DNA from: Azolla caroliniana
Lineage: Eukaryota > Polypodiophyta
DNA: 64,000 bases
Direction: 5' to 3'
Assembly: GCA_043228905.1 (NCBI GenBank)
Contig: JBHGNT010000005.1
Span: 13,206,001-13,270,000, forward strand
Every line of letters starts with the position of its first letter. Within the stretch, counting starts at the first letter, position 1. The notes below the pieces were generated by a model, which saw only the letters and a list, made by a program, of their open reading frames with translations, was not told the origin of the DNA and did no database searches. The position numbers were made by a program, and so were the translations under genes. Below, piece after piece: positions 1 through 9,326 of the stretch.

Positions 1-2
1 GT

Positions 3-891
3 TCGGCTTCGACCGGCGTAGTCAGAGGCTCAACCGGAGGAGCGGCGCTGGAAGAATTGACGAGGGCGGTAAAGGACCTCCAAATCGCGCAAGCCCGAAG
101 GGAAGGTGGCGAACCGGCTCGTGACCGACGGCCGGCGGCAGGAAACAAGTGCATGTGGTGCGATGAAGTCGGCCACATTCGGAAGGACTGCGGCGACTTC
201 GCAGAGGCGCTGAGGAACAGGGTGGTGTACCTGTGGGAAGGACGGGTGCATGCCAGCGACACCCGAAGGGCCCTGAGCCGAAACGACGGAAAGGGTGGTA
301 TGAAAAGGTTGATGGAAGAGGCGGCGGCCCGACACGCGGAAACCGTCCACTACTCGGCGTCGGCCGGCATTCGAGTCGGGGGCGGCGAGGCCCGAAGGGA
401 AAGCAAAGCCGGATTCTGGCCAACGATGCTGGAAGGCCTTGCCGGTGCAAGGCTTAAAGGGGAGGAATCGGACCGTGCGGAGAAACGGGTACGGGAGATG
501 ACCGGGTGGAGCGACCCGGTCGAGGAAAGGACGGGCTTCGTGGAAGCCGCTTGCCAGAACTACGAGGCTCTGGTAGAAGAGAAGCGGGTGGGGAGACCCG
601 GGACGACCGGGCCCTCACAACGATACGAGACCCGGTCCGGGCCACGACGGGACGAAGCCGGCGGGGCCGGTACGCAAGATAAACCCCAGAAGGGCGGGTA
701 CCGTCTGGGGACGGAGATAGAAAGGACCACGGACTTACGAAAGGTCCTGGAAGAACGGATCCTCGACAGCAAGGTGGAGCTGTCGTTACGAGAGGTGCTG
801 GGAATCGCCAAGAAGGAGTTCCACGACTCCATCGTGGACTTGGTGAAACGGAAGAGGCTGTCGACGGAGACAGAACTGGAAAGACCGGTGG
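3..891 (+). pseudogene. gypsy-A1 gag, C-terminal part
   Basis: This is the nucleocapsid part of gag, open from the window edge to the gypsy-1 insertion. A CCHC zinc knuckle (C-x2-C-x4-H-x4-C, CMWCDEVGHIRKDC) lies at 150-191. An arginine- and glutamate-rich stretch follows it. The frame continues after gypsy-1 into the protease at 5247, so gag and protease are one polyprotein. The same protein is readable in gypsy-A2 (43863-45400), where two stop codons break it. Here no stop is seen before the insertion. Confidence 0.85.
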
Positions 892-1348
892 TGTCAGGAA
901 CTCTATTAAGGCAGAGAAGGAATTAGTACTAAAAGAAGGATTAGTACTATTGTTGGGGAATAGTACTAAGACAGAGAAGGATTAGTACTATGAGAGGTGT
1001 CGAACTTTGAGAGAAGGAATGAGTGAGTGAGAGAGAGAGAGAGAGAGAGAGAGAATGATGATGCGAAAGATATATGTATTATATGACGGAAGATATACAA
1101 CAGTAGTTAGAAGGCTTAAGACTGGCGTTGAACCGATTTGGTTCGAACTAATGCCTTGCGCCTCCTTTTATAGTGTCTTCAGGAATACTCCTGAAGTTTC
1201 TAGAATGTTCCAGAGAAATCTGGAATATACATCAATTTCCTAATAAAACCTAAATCAAAATAATATCCTTCAAATTACAACTCATAACCTAATGGTAAAG
1301 TCTCGACCCGTGTAACAAAAGGTTATGGGTTCGAGTCTAGTTATGACA
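892..1348 (-). repeat. gypsy-1 3' LTR
   Basis: 457 bp with TG...CA ends. It matches the copy at 4785-5241 with no difference seen by eye. On the - strand it carries a TATA-like TATAAAAGG near 1164-1173. A GA-rich microsatellite lies at about 1021-1053. A tRNA-like module (1282-1346, + strand) lies at the LTR 5' end in antisense. Confidence 0.95.
1282..1346 (+). other. tRNA-like module in gypsy-1 LTR
   Basis: On the + strand, antisense to the element, TCATAAC (1282-1288) and GTTATGA (1340-1346) can form a perfect 7-bp acceptor-like stem. Between them are an A-box-like AACCTAATGGTAAAGTC and a B-box-like GGGTTCGAGTC. The anticodon arm and T stem are poor, so this is not a working tRNA gene. The same module is at 5175-5239 and, more diverged, in the gypsy-2 LTRs. 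Confidence 0.55.
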
Positions 1349-3537
1349 CTACCCCCCCTTTAAAACGACGAGTTTCACGAGTCGTTTTGGATTGAGGACC
1401 CGGTTTCTCGGGATATCGTCGATGGAAGTCTTCAAGTCCTCACGTATAGTATTGGTAATGTCGGAATCCACGGGCATGTCAAAGATCTGTGCTGCTTGCA
1501 GTCGTGCTGGACCCAAGATTACTTGCTTCTGGTTATCGAAAGCTGGCTCACCGGGACGTGGTGTTAGATACGAACGCCGTGATAATGCATCTGCCTTCCC
1601 TTGGTGCTTCCCCGGACGATATGTAATTTTGAAGTCGAAGCGTGTGAGGAAATGGGCCCACCGAGCTTGACGTCGATTCAGTACACGAGCATCTTGAAAG
1701 TAGGCAAGGTTCTTGTGGTCACTGAATACAGTGACCTGATGAGGAGATCCCTCCAGGAAATGCCTCCATTGCATAAAAGAATCAACTATTGCTAATAGCT
1801 CTTTATCATGAATTTCGTAGTTGATTTCGGCGGCGTCAAACTTACGGGAGTGGAAAGCCACAGGATGTAGCTTCTCGTCGTTACCCTGTTGTGACAGAAT
1901 GCTCCCCAATGCGAAATCCGATGCATCAGCTTCGATAATGAATGGTTTTTCCGGATCCACATGACCTAAAATTGGAGCTGATGTAAACGCCTTCTTAAGA
2001 CTCTCGAAAGCCATGTCCGTCTCTTTAGACCAAATGAATGATTGTCCCTTCCTGGTGAGCTGTGTGAGAGGCAGCACAATTTTTGAGTAATTTTGTATGA
2101 ACTTCCGGTAGAAATTTGCAAAGCCTAGGAAGCATTGCACATCCCGCACCGAACGCGGAGTGTGCCATTCTATCACCGTTTTGACCTTGGCTGGGTCCAT
2201 AGATATGCCTTCTGAGGAGATGACATAGCCGAGAAACTCCACTTGGTTGCACCCGAAACTACATTTCTCTAACTTTGCATACAGACCATGTTCTCGAAGT
2301 CGTTTTAGTACTAATAGTACATGAGAATCATGTTCTTCTTGGGTCTTTGAATAAACCAGTAGATCATCCAAATAGATGATCAAAAAATCATCCAAGAGGT
2401 CTCGAAATATATCATTCGCCATGTGCTGGAAGACTGCCGGCGCATTAGTGAGTCCGAACGGCATGACCGTATACTCGAAGTGCCCATATCTGGTGCGAAA
2501 CGCGGTCTTCCATTCATCTCCTGGTCGGATCCGTACGAGGTTATAGGCTCCTCGTAAGTCGATCTTCGTGAAGAACCTGGCACCGTTGATCCGTTCTAAA
2601 AGACTTGAGATAAGGGGAAGAGCATACCTATTTCTTACTGTGACCTTATTCAAGCCACGGTAATCTACAACGAGTCGAAGCGAGCCATCTTTTTTCTTGA
2701 CGAAGAAAATGGGTGCGCCGGCTGGAGATTTCGAATGCCGAATGAAACCGTTCTCCAAATTCTCCTCTATATAGGCTCGAAGGACTTCTAGCTCGGTTGG
2801 TGACAAATTGTAGATCGGCCCCCATGGCGGCTCTTTTCCCGGTTGTAAGTCGATGGCGCAGTCGTACGGCCGATGATGAGGAAGTGTGTTGGCTTGTACT
2901 TTATCGAACACATCAGCATACTGACGATACTTCTCGGGAAGTTGAACGGTGGACTCCTCTTTGGTGGTGCTGGAGGGTTGTACTGATATTGCAAAGAGAA
3001 ACATTTCCTCCTTGCGCCCTTCCTCACGCAACTGTCGTAGCGAAATGGTTGCAACCTTCTGGGTAGATCCTTGGGTTTGTCGCAACCGGATTTCCCTTGT
3101 CCTCCAATCTATGTCTGGGTCATGTAACTCGAACCATGGTAATCCTAAAACTATGGGATGTTCTGGAATACTAATAATATTAAATGATACTACACATGTT
3201 AAGTTATCTAGGACAATATTAACGGGTTCCAACTCTTCTATGATATTACCAGAAGCAATGGGACGACCATCAATGACTACTACTGAGGCTGGACATGGGA
3301 GCTTTCTGAGAGATATCTGATGAGCTCGGGCAAAATTCCTATCCATGAAGCAAGAATTAGCTCCGGAATCTAGAAGGGCTAAGGTATGTACTGGAGGGGT
3401 ACTTTTAGTACTAACTGCTACTTGGACTACGAACACATCACTAACTTGCTTAGAGGGAATGGAACCACTAATGGGCTGCACAGATCTAGGGCTGTCCAAC
3501 CAAACGGCTCCTATTTTGGCTGGACTTAGTCGTTTAA
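1349..3537 (-). CDS. gypsy-1 pol: protease, reverse transcriptase, RNase H (no integrase)
   Basis: An open frame of about 720 residues. Retropepsin comes first (LLDSGANS), then a proline-rich spacer, RT with the YLDD active site, and RNase H (IIEADASDFALG, later FSDHKNLAYF and KADALSRR). The frame lies -1 relative to gag and is open upstream of any ATG, so it is probably entered by ribosomal slippage at 3532-3538. After RNase H it runs through a deletion junction and ends in a short unrelated tail directly at the 3' LTR. The HHCC, D-D-E core and chromodomain seen in gypsy-2 are absent. Lack of stops and frameshifts fits the identical LTRs. The enzyme may still be functional, with integrase supplied by a relative. 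Confidence 0.93.
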
Positions 3538-4695
3538 CTCTTCTTCTAATTGGCTAAGGACATCAAATTTGTTTGCGAGATTCGGACTATTAGTACTATT
3601 AGGACTATTATGACTATGAGGATTATCAGAGATTCCTACTGACATAGACTCGGGTTTAGTATAGTCAGAACTAACAATGACTTGGTTTACCTGCCTTCTT
3701 GGTCTATGGGGACAGTTTATCGCGATATGCCCTGGTCCACCGCAATAAAGGCATAATCGGTTTGTTCGGCGTCGTTGCTTTTCCTCCTCCGATAGCGGCC
3801 CACGACGACGTGTAGTGTCAATTTCCATTGGAGTTGGAGTACTTACTGGAGGCGCATTATGTGACTCCCTTTGAAAAGGTTTCGCTACCATTGAGGCATA
3901 GGTAGGCTCGGATCTTGCCCTCGGCATCTGAAATTGTCGTTCCGAACGTCGCTCGAAGAGGCGGTTGTCACATCTGACCGCTCGACTGATTGCTTCTGTT
4001 AATGATTTTGGCTCTTCAGGGAAAGTCAAGAGTAAATCCTTGACATCGTTGCGTAGACCATAGCGGAACTGCTCCATCAATGCTTGATCATCCCAGGGGA
4101 TATCGGCGGCGAGTAGGCGGAAATCTGCAGCATATGCGGAGGCTGGACGGTCACCTTGGCGTAATCGCCGGATTTTGTTGATTGCAGTCCTTATGCTGTC
4201 AGTATCTCCAAAACATGCTTTAAACTCACTTATGAATTCTTCAAAATTATTTAGTACTGGAGATTCCTTTTCTAGTAGCGGAGCGAACCATGCTAATGCT
4301 GAGCCATTTAACAACGTGCCTACTAAACCCACTCGTGATGCATCGGTGGGATATCGGGACGGATGCATTTGAATAACTAACCGTACCTGGTTAAGAAACC
4401 CTCTAAACTGCGATCGCGTTCCATCGAACTTCGTGGGAAGGCCAATCTTGGGTTCTTTATGAATCCCTTGTGCTCCGTGCCCTTGTTGTTGCATTGCTAC
4501 GATGGTTGCTTCGAGTTGTTGCACGCGTAACGCAAGTTCCCCATGCTGTTGTTGCGTTTGCTGCTTTTCCAAGGAAATTTGCTGAAGATCCCCCAACAAG
4601 CGTTGATTTTCTTGTTCCAAAGCATGAAACTTCTCTTTCAAGCATTGAAATTCCGAGAAAACGGACTGATACTCTTCAGCGCTAACGGTGGCCAT
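3526..4695 (-). CDS. gypsy-1 gag capsid/nucleocapsid
   Basis: Open frame of 389 residues starting at a true ATG (complement of 4693-4695). The N-terminus is a coiled-coil-like, glutamine-rich segment. The middle is a retrotransposon gag domain, and a CCHC knuckle (CLYCGGPGHIAINC) lies near residue 320. It ends in an acidic tail and TAA at 3526-3528. The diverged, broken gypsy-2 copy lies at 17167-18298. The last codons GAG TTA AAC GAC TAA overlap the pol frame and are the same in both copies. Confidence 0.93.
   Translation of the reverse strand: MATVSAEEYQSVFSEFQCLKEKFHALEQENQRLLGDLQQISLEKQQTQQQHGELALRVQQLEATIVAMQQQGHGAQGIHKEPKIGLPTKFDGTRSQFRGFLNQVRLVIQMHPSRYPTDASRVGLVGTLLNGSALAWFAPLLEKESPVLNNFEEFISEFKACFGDTDSIRTAINKIRRLRQGDRPASAYAADFRLLAADIPWDDQALMEQFRYGLRNDVKDLLLTFPEEPKSLTEAISRAVRCDNRLFERRSERQFQMPRARSEPTYASMVAKPFQRESHNAPPVSTPTPMEIDTTRRRGPLSEEEKQRRRTNRLCLYCGGPGHIAINCPHRPRRQVNQVIVSSDYTKPESMSVGISDNPHSHNSPNSTNSPNLANKFDVLSQLEEELND
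3532..3538 (-). promoter_or_regulatory. candidate -1 frameshift heptamer G-TTA-AAC, gag/pol
   Basis: On the - strand the gag frame reads GAG TTA AAC GAC TAA. The pol frame is -1 to it and open across the same bases (GTT AAA CGA CTA AGT). G-UUA-AAC differs only at the first base from the strong slippery site U-UUA-AAC. The heptamer and stop are conserved in gypsy-2 at 17167-17173. No downstream structure was computed. Confidence 0.55.
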
Positions 4696-4784
4696 GGGAT
4701 GAAGGAAAAGGGAAATAAGAGACTAGTAGGAAAGGAGAGAGACAGAAGGAAGAGGGAGACTAGTAGGGAGAAATCGGTTCAAAC

Positions 4785-5241
4785 TGTCAGGAACTCTATT
4801 AAGGCAGAGAAGGAATTAGTACTAAAAGAAGGATTAGTACTATTGTTGGGGAATAGTACTAAGACAGAGAAGGATTAGTACTATGAGAGGTGTCGAACTT
4901 TGAGAGAAGGAATGAGTGAGTGAGAGAGAGAGAGAGAGAGAGAGAGAATGATGATGCGAAAGATATATGTATTATATGACGGAAGATATACAACAGTAGT
5001 TAGAAGGCTTAAGACTGGCGTTGAACCGATTTGGTTCGAACTAATGCCTTGCGCCTCCTTTTATAGTGTCTTCAGGAATACTCCTGAAGTTTCTAGAATG
5101 TTCCAGAGAAATCTGGAATATACATCAATTTCCTAATAAAACCTAAATCAAAATAATATCCTTCAAATTACAACTCATAACCTAATGGTAAAGTCTCGAC
5201 CCGTGTAACAAAAGGTTATGGGTTCGAGTCTAGTTATGACA
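4785..5241 (-). repeat. gypsy-1 5' LTR
   Basis: 457 bp, matching the 892-1348 copy by eye, with TG...CA ends and followed on the + strand by the target copy GGTGG (5242-5246). It holds the TATA-like site and antisense tRNA-like module (5175-5239) described for the other LTR. The sequence just inside (complement of about 4765-4784) does not begin with TGG, so the primer is unresolved. Confidence 0.95.
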
Positions 5242-5246
5242 GGTGG

Positions 5247-5776
5247 AAGTGCGGACGACGCACCTAGACGGCATGGCGCTGGGAGACGAGTGGGCGGAAA
5301 GCCACTATTCGAGACCACACTGGGCCCGAGCGACCACGGAAACCCCGGTGAAGATCGGCGATGTCCGGGAACCGGTGATAGCTTTGGTGGACCACGGATC
5401 GGAGATCAATTTGATGTCCATGGACTTCTATAAGAAGGGCAAATGGCCGATCAACACCAAGCACGGGTGGAAGATAAGGGCAGCAACGCGCGCCACCGAG
5501 GAACTGCACGGGGCTTGTCCGAATGTGCGAGTCAAGATTGGCGACGTCGAGATCGACCAGCACTTCTTCGTGCAGGAGACGTCTTCGCATCCGGTCATTC
5601 TAGGAGAGCCGTATATCACGGCGGCGCGAATGGAGACCAAAGTGCTGGACAATGGTTCGGCCTACGCGAGGGTCAAAAGCCAAGACGGGCGCCATTCGGT
5701 CCAGTTTCTGACGGTACGGCCGAACCACGAACGTAACCGCGATTCCCTCGGTTCCGAAAACCGAGAGGATTTTTAG
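5247..5776 (+). CDS. gypsy-A1 retropepsin, end of gag-protease frame
   Basis: This continues the gag frame after gypsy-1. The aspartic protease motif is VDHGSEIN (Asp-His-Gly at 5390-5398) instead of the usual D-S/T-G. gypsy-A2 has the same DHG (45603-45611), so it is a family trait and not a mutation of one copy. A flap/C-terminal ILGEPY motif follows. The frame stops at TAG 5774-5776, at the identical place in gypsy-A2. The RT frame is open in -1 from this stop. Together with 3-891 it forms one gag-protease polyprotein split by the insertion. Confidence 0.85.
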
Positions 5777-5832
5777 AGAGGACTGCCAAGGCGTGGGGCC
5801 GCGACAGTCCGGATGCTCCGGAAAAACCCCAC
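5768..5832 (+). promoter_or_regulatory. candidate -1 frameshift signal between protease and RT of gypsy-A1
   Basis: The zero frame reads GAT TTT TAG (5768-5776). Slipping -1 on TTT gives TTA GAG AGG and a frame open straight into RT. A stem can form between GTGGGG (5793-5798) and CCCCAC (5827-5832), with inner CCG/CGG pairs. gypsy-A2 has the same slip site (45981-45989) and stem (46006-46045). The loop bases differ, while the outer arms are unchanged. The spacer of about 16 nt is longer than the usual 5-9. Confidence 0.6.
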
Positions 5833-7386
5833 ATCTGTACGATAAAACCGTGTACAATAGGTAGGAAATTTTGCTTCTCCGACAGCGGAGCATGTACGTT
5901 GGTCGGCATCGCCGGCCGAGAGAAAACAAAGACGGAGGGGAGACTTCGGGCGTGCGGAGTTCTCGGCCCTAACGAAGAAATCAACGGAGCCGTGGAGGCA
6001 GTCTCCTTCGACGACACCTTGGGAATGCTGGGGAGGGTAGTCGAAGAAGACCTTATCGAGGACCGGACGATACCGGTATGTTCCGTAGAAATGTACGAAG
6101 TCATCGCGGACTTCGGTCGAGGGCTCGAGTCGGAACGGGCGGCCCGAGTTAGCACCAAGTACAAGACGGTGGACCGGAAGGTGAGGCCAGTTGCGGCGCC
6201 CTTACCGGAGGGCAGTGAATCCCGGATTAAAGGGGTTGCATCGGACCCCAGCTTACGAGATCGGGCCTGCATAGGACACACCTTCACCAACGAGACGCTC
6301 CGCGAGCTGAAGATCGGTGGGGGCGGGTTCCTACTGCCGGCGGAGGAAGACCGGTTCCGGAGAATGCTCGGAAGGCACGGGAAAGCCTTCGCATTCTCGC
6401 CGGAGGAAATCGGGTGCGCGGACCCGACGATCGTAGAGCCGATGGTGATATTCACGGTACCTCATGTACCGTGGAATCTCAAGCCAATTTCGGTTCCGAG
6501 AGCTCACATCCCGAAGTTGATGGAGCTGTTGAAGCAGAAAGTTGATATGGGCATTCTCGAGCCGTCGAGCGCCCCGTATTCAAACCGCTGGTTTACCGTA
6601 CCAAAGGAAAACGGATCATTGCGCTTCATTCAGGACCTGCAACCGGTCAATAGGGTGACCATTCGGAACGCAGGGATCGGACCGACCATAGACGAGTTCG
6701 CGGAGGCCTTCGCCGGAAGGTCGATTTACTCGGTCGGTGATCTATACTCGGGGTACGACCAGTTCCAGCTAGCCGTGGAAAGCAGAGACATTACGACGAT
6801 GCGAACTCCCCTCGGCCTAGTGCGGATGTGTACGCTGCCGCAAGGAGGGACCAACTCGGTGGCCCACATGGTGAATGCGATGAACAAGGTGCTGAGGGAC
6901 TGCATCCCGGACATCATCATGCCGTTTCTAGACGACATCCCGATCAAGGGATGCCCGGTAGAAGAGAAGGACGAGACGGTCGGGCCGGACGGATGCCGGC
7001 GATTCGTGGTAACGCACATCGACGACTGCGAGAAGGTGCTGCAAAGGCTAGAGGATGCGAGGCTCACCTTCTCGGGGGAGAAGTCAGCCTTCGGGCAGTC
7101 GGAAATCATGGTGGTCGGACATTTATGTGGACCATATGGCCGGAGACCGTCTCCGGCAAAGATAGAAGCCATCTCCGCGATGAAGCCTGATTGCAGCTCG
7201 GTCATGGAAGTACGAAGATTCTTGGGGGCATGCGCCTTCTACCACATATGGATCCCGCATTACGCGCACGTCGCGGAGCCGCTGTACGGATTATTGAAGA
7301 AAGGGCGAAGATTCGAATGGATAGACAAGCACACGGAGTCGGTCCGGAAGCTGAAGGAGGCTCTTTCGGCAGCACCGGCGCTCTGA
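5777..7386 (+). pseudogene. gypsy-A1 reverse transcriptase (ends at nonsense codon)
   Basis: The frame is -1 to protease and is readable from the protease stop. A short cysteine-containing linker (KPCTIG...KFCFSD) precedes RT. RT motifs include DLQPVNRVTIRNAG, LYSGYDQFQL, TLPQGGTNSVAHM and the active site FLDD (6925-6936), in place of the usual Y-x-DD, then GHLCGPYGRRPSP. The connection domain follows. TGA at 7384-7386 replaces the CGG seen in gypsy-A2, so the polyprotein is broken here and resumes in the same frame. There is no ATG near the start, in keeping with entry by frameshifting. Confidence 0.85.
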
Positions 7387-9255
7387 AAGGCCGTCTACAG
7401 GAAGGGCACCCCAGTGTACATAACGGTTGACACGAGTCCGACCGGAATCGGGTGGGTCGTCAGCCAAGAAGACGAGGACGGCAATCGGTTTCCGATCCGA
7501 TTCGGCGCGAAGGTCCTCAGCGAACGGCAGCGAGGATACGCCCAGGTTAAACGCGAACTCTGGGGTATCGTTTCGGCGGTGAAGGCCGACAAGGACTATC
7601 TGATCGGGACAGAGGTAATCATAGAGACGGATTGCATGCCGATTCTCGGCATGGTTTCCGGATGCGCGACGCCGGACCTGGCAATGCTCAGGTGGATAGC
7701 GTACATCAAGTCCCTGGACCCGGAAATACGACACATTTCCGGGAAAGACAACGCCATGGCCGACATGCTTTCAAGGGCGAGATTCGATGACGAGGGCGGC
7801 ATGGTTTCGGAGGACGAAGAGGTCGGCGTGGACTTCTTCGAGACTGCGTATGTAACAACCGACGGAACAAGCACTCCGGCGCTTAACGACTTCGACGCGA
7901 GCAAGTATGACGGGGAGTGGCTACAGATCGGTGGGTTTTTGAAGACAATGACGCCCGATGCGTCATGGACGAAGGACGAGGCCAACCGGATCCGGAAGAA
8001 AGCGTACCGGTTCTTTCTCCGGGATGGCTATCTATGGAAGCACCCGAAGAAGAGGGACGGCGCTCCGCTCCGGGTGGTGGCGATGAAGGAAGAACAGGAG
8101 GAGCTGCTGACGGCCTACCACGACAGCCCTTGGGCTGGACACCGTGGAACATGGGCTACGTTTGAGAAACTGAAGGGGAAGTATTGGTGGCCGGGGCAGT
8201 ACCGGGACGTGCATCGGTTCGTGACAACTTGCGAGAGCTGTCAGATGCACTCCATAGTCCGATATCGGGACGAGCTTCACCCCACGTACCCTCCGACCAT
8301 CCACTTCAAATGGATGATAGATCTGGTAACGATGCCAATGGGGGTAGGACAGATGCGGTACCTGGTCCTAGCGCGGGAGGATCTGACGAACCAGGTGGAA
8401 GGCCGGGCCCTTCCGAACAAAACGACCGCGGCCGTATGCCGGTTCCTAATCGAGGACGTGATATGCCGGTACGGGTGCGTCGGGAAGATCGTGGCTGACC
8501 GAGGGGAGTTGGACGCCGAAGAAGCCGCGGAGCTGTTCGACCGGCTGGGAGTCAAGCTCTCGCTCACCACTGCGTACAATCCGGAGGCGAATGGAAAGGT
8601 GGAGCGCGGACACGGACCGATCGTCAAGGCGTTGGTTCGGGCATGCGGAGGCCGAGTCGGTGACTGGCCGCGGCTGCTACCTTATGCTTTGTGGGCAGAC
8701 CGGACCACGCACAGTTCGGTAACCGGGTACATGCCGACGGAGCTCATGTTCGGCCAGAAGCCGATCATGCCGATGGAACGGACGATCTCCTCGTGGGCAA
8801 CGGTCGACTGGAGGGACGAGATGAGCCGGGAGGAGTTGTTGGCCGCGCGCATACGACAGCTCGAGCGGAGACCGGAGGACGTGGAACTGGCTGCGGAGAA
8901 GCTCCGGGTGGCGAGGAAAAAGAACAAAGCCAGGTTCGACCGAACGCACCGGCTCCGACCGAAGAAAATCGAAGAAGGTGACTGGGTGCTCGTCTACGAC
9001 AGCAGCCTCGACAACCAGCACCGAGCTACACGGAAGTTCGCACGAAGGTGGTTCGGGCCTTACGTGGTACGGAGCGCCAATGACAACGGGACATATCACC
9101 TGGCGGAACTCGACGGCACGAGAATGGCGATACCGGTTGCAGGGAAGCGGATCAAAGCGTTCAAGAAGCGACACGACGACGAGCCAGACCCGGCTCTCCT
9201 GGTCAGCAGTGACGAACGATCCGAAAACGAGGAAGAACCGACGGGCGAGGAATGA
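7387..9255 (+). CDS. gypsy-A1 RNase H and integrase
   Basis: This continues the RT frame after the stop at 7384. RNase H runs about 7410-7790 (YITVDTSPTGIGW, ETDCMPILGM, GKDNAMADMLSR). Integrase runs about 8080-9200: an HHCC zinc domain (HDSPWAGHRG ... CESCQMH), then the catalytic core with KWMIDLVTM, VADRGELD and NPEANGKVERG as the D-D-E positions. A C-terminal RRWFGPYVV segment resembles the GPY/F module. No chromodomain follows, and the protein ends in an acidic tail. The gypsy-A2 counterpart (46993-49479) has nonsense codons. The frame lacks its own start and would be made only as part of the polyprotein. Confidence 0.88.
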   Translation, partial: KAVYRKGTPVYITVDTSPTGIGWVVSQEDEDGNRFPIRFGAKVLSERQRGYAQVKRELWGIVSAVKADKDYLIGTEVIIETDCMPILGMVSGCATPDLAMLRWIAYIKSLDPEIRHISGKDNAMADMLSRARFDDEGGMVSEDEEVGVDFFETAYVTTDGTSTPALNDFDASKYDGEWLQIGGFLKTMTPDASWTKDEANRIRKKAYRFFLRDGYLWKHPKKRDGAPLRVVAMKEEQEELLTAYHDSPWAGHRGTWATFEKLKGKYWWPGQYRDVHRFVTTCESCQMHSIVRYRDELHPTYPPTIHFKWMIDLVTMPMGVGQMRYLVLAREDLTNQVEGRALPNKTTAAVCRFLIEDVICRYGCVGKIVADRGELDAEEAAELFDRLGVKLSLTTAYNPEANGKVERGHGPIVKALVRACGGRVGDWPRLLPYALWADRTTHSSVTGYMPTELMFGQKPIMPMERTISSWATVDWRDEMSREELLAARIRQLERRPEDVELAAEKLRVARKKNKARFDRTHRLRPKKIEEGDWVLVYDSSLDNQHRATRKFARRWFGPYVVRSANDNGTYHLAELDGTRMAIPVAGKRIKAFKKRHDDEPDPALLVSSDERSENEEEPTGEE

Positions 9256-9326
9256 AGACGGGCCGGTTTTCTCCGTCCCAACTCTCTTGGCGAATACCGG
9301 AGGATGCGCGGTTAGGTGGGGGCGGA

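Larger units (their letters stand above)
892..5241 (-). mobile_element. gypsy-1, integrase-less chromovirus-type LTR element, very recent
   Basis: Two 457-bp LTRs (892-1348 and 4785-5241) read as identical by eye and flank gag and a protease-RT-RNase H pol on the - strand. The LTR ends are TG...CA and a perfect 5-bp target duplication GGTGG lies at 887-891 and 5242-5246. Comparison with gypsy-2 shows that integrase and chromodomain are missing. The junction at 1429-1436 (TCTTCAAG) corresponds to two 8-bp repeats in gypsy-2 at 12786-12793 and 14185-14192, so about 1.4 kb was lost between short repeats. A G-rich polypurine tract abuts the 3' LTR (complement of 1349-1361). No clear TGG-type primer site follows the 5' LTR. 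Identical LTRs and open frames mean a young insertion. Confidence 0.95.

Noticed and set aside
1055-1243. 62-codon ORF, identical at 4948-5136
   Set aside because: It lies inside both gypsy-1 LTRs, antisense to the element. Its conservation only reflects LTR identity.
1282-1346. Functional tRNA gene
   Set aside because: The acceptor-like stem and A/B boxes are present, but the anticodon and T stems do not pair. Listed only as tRNA-like.
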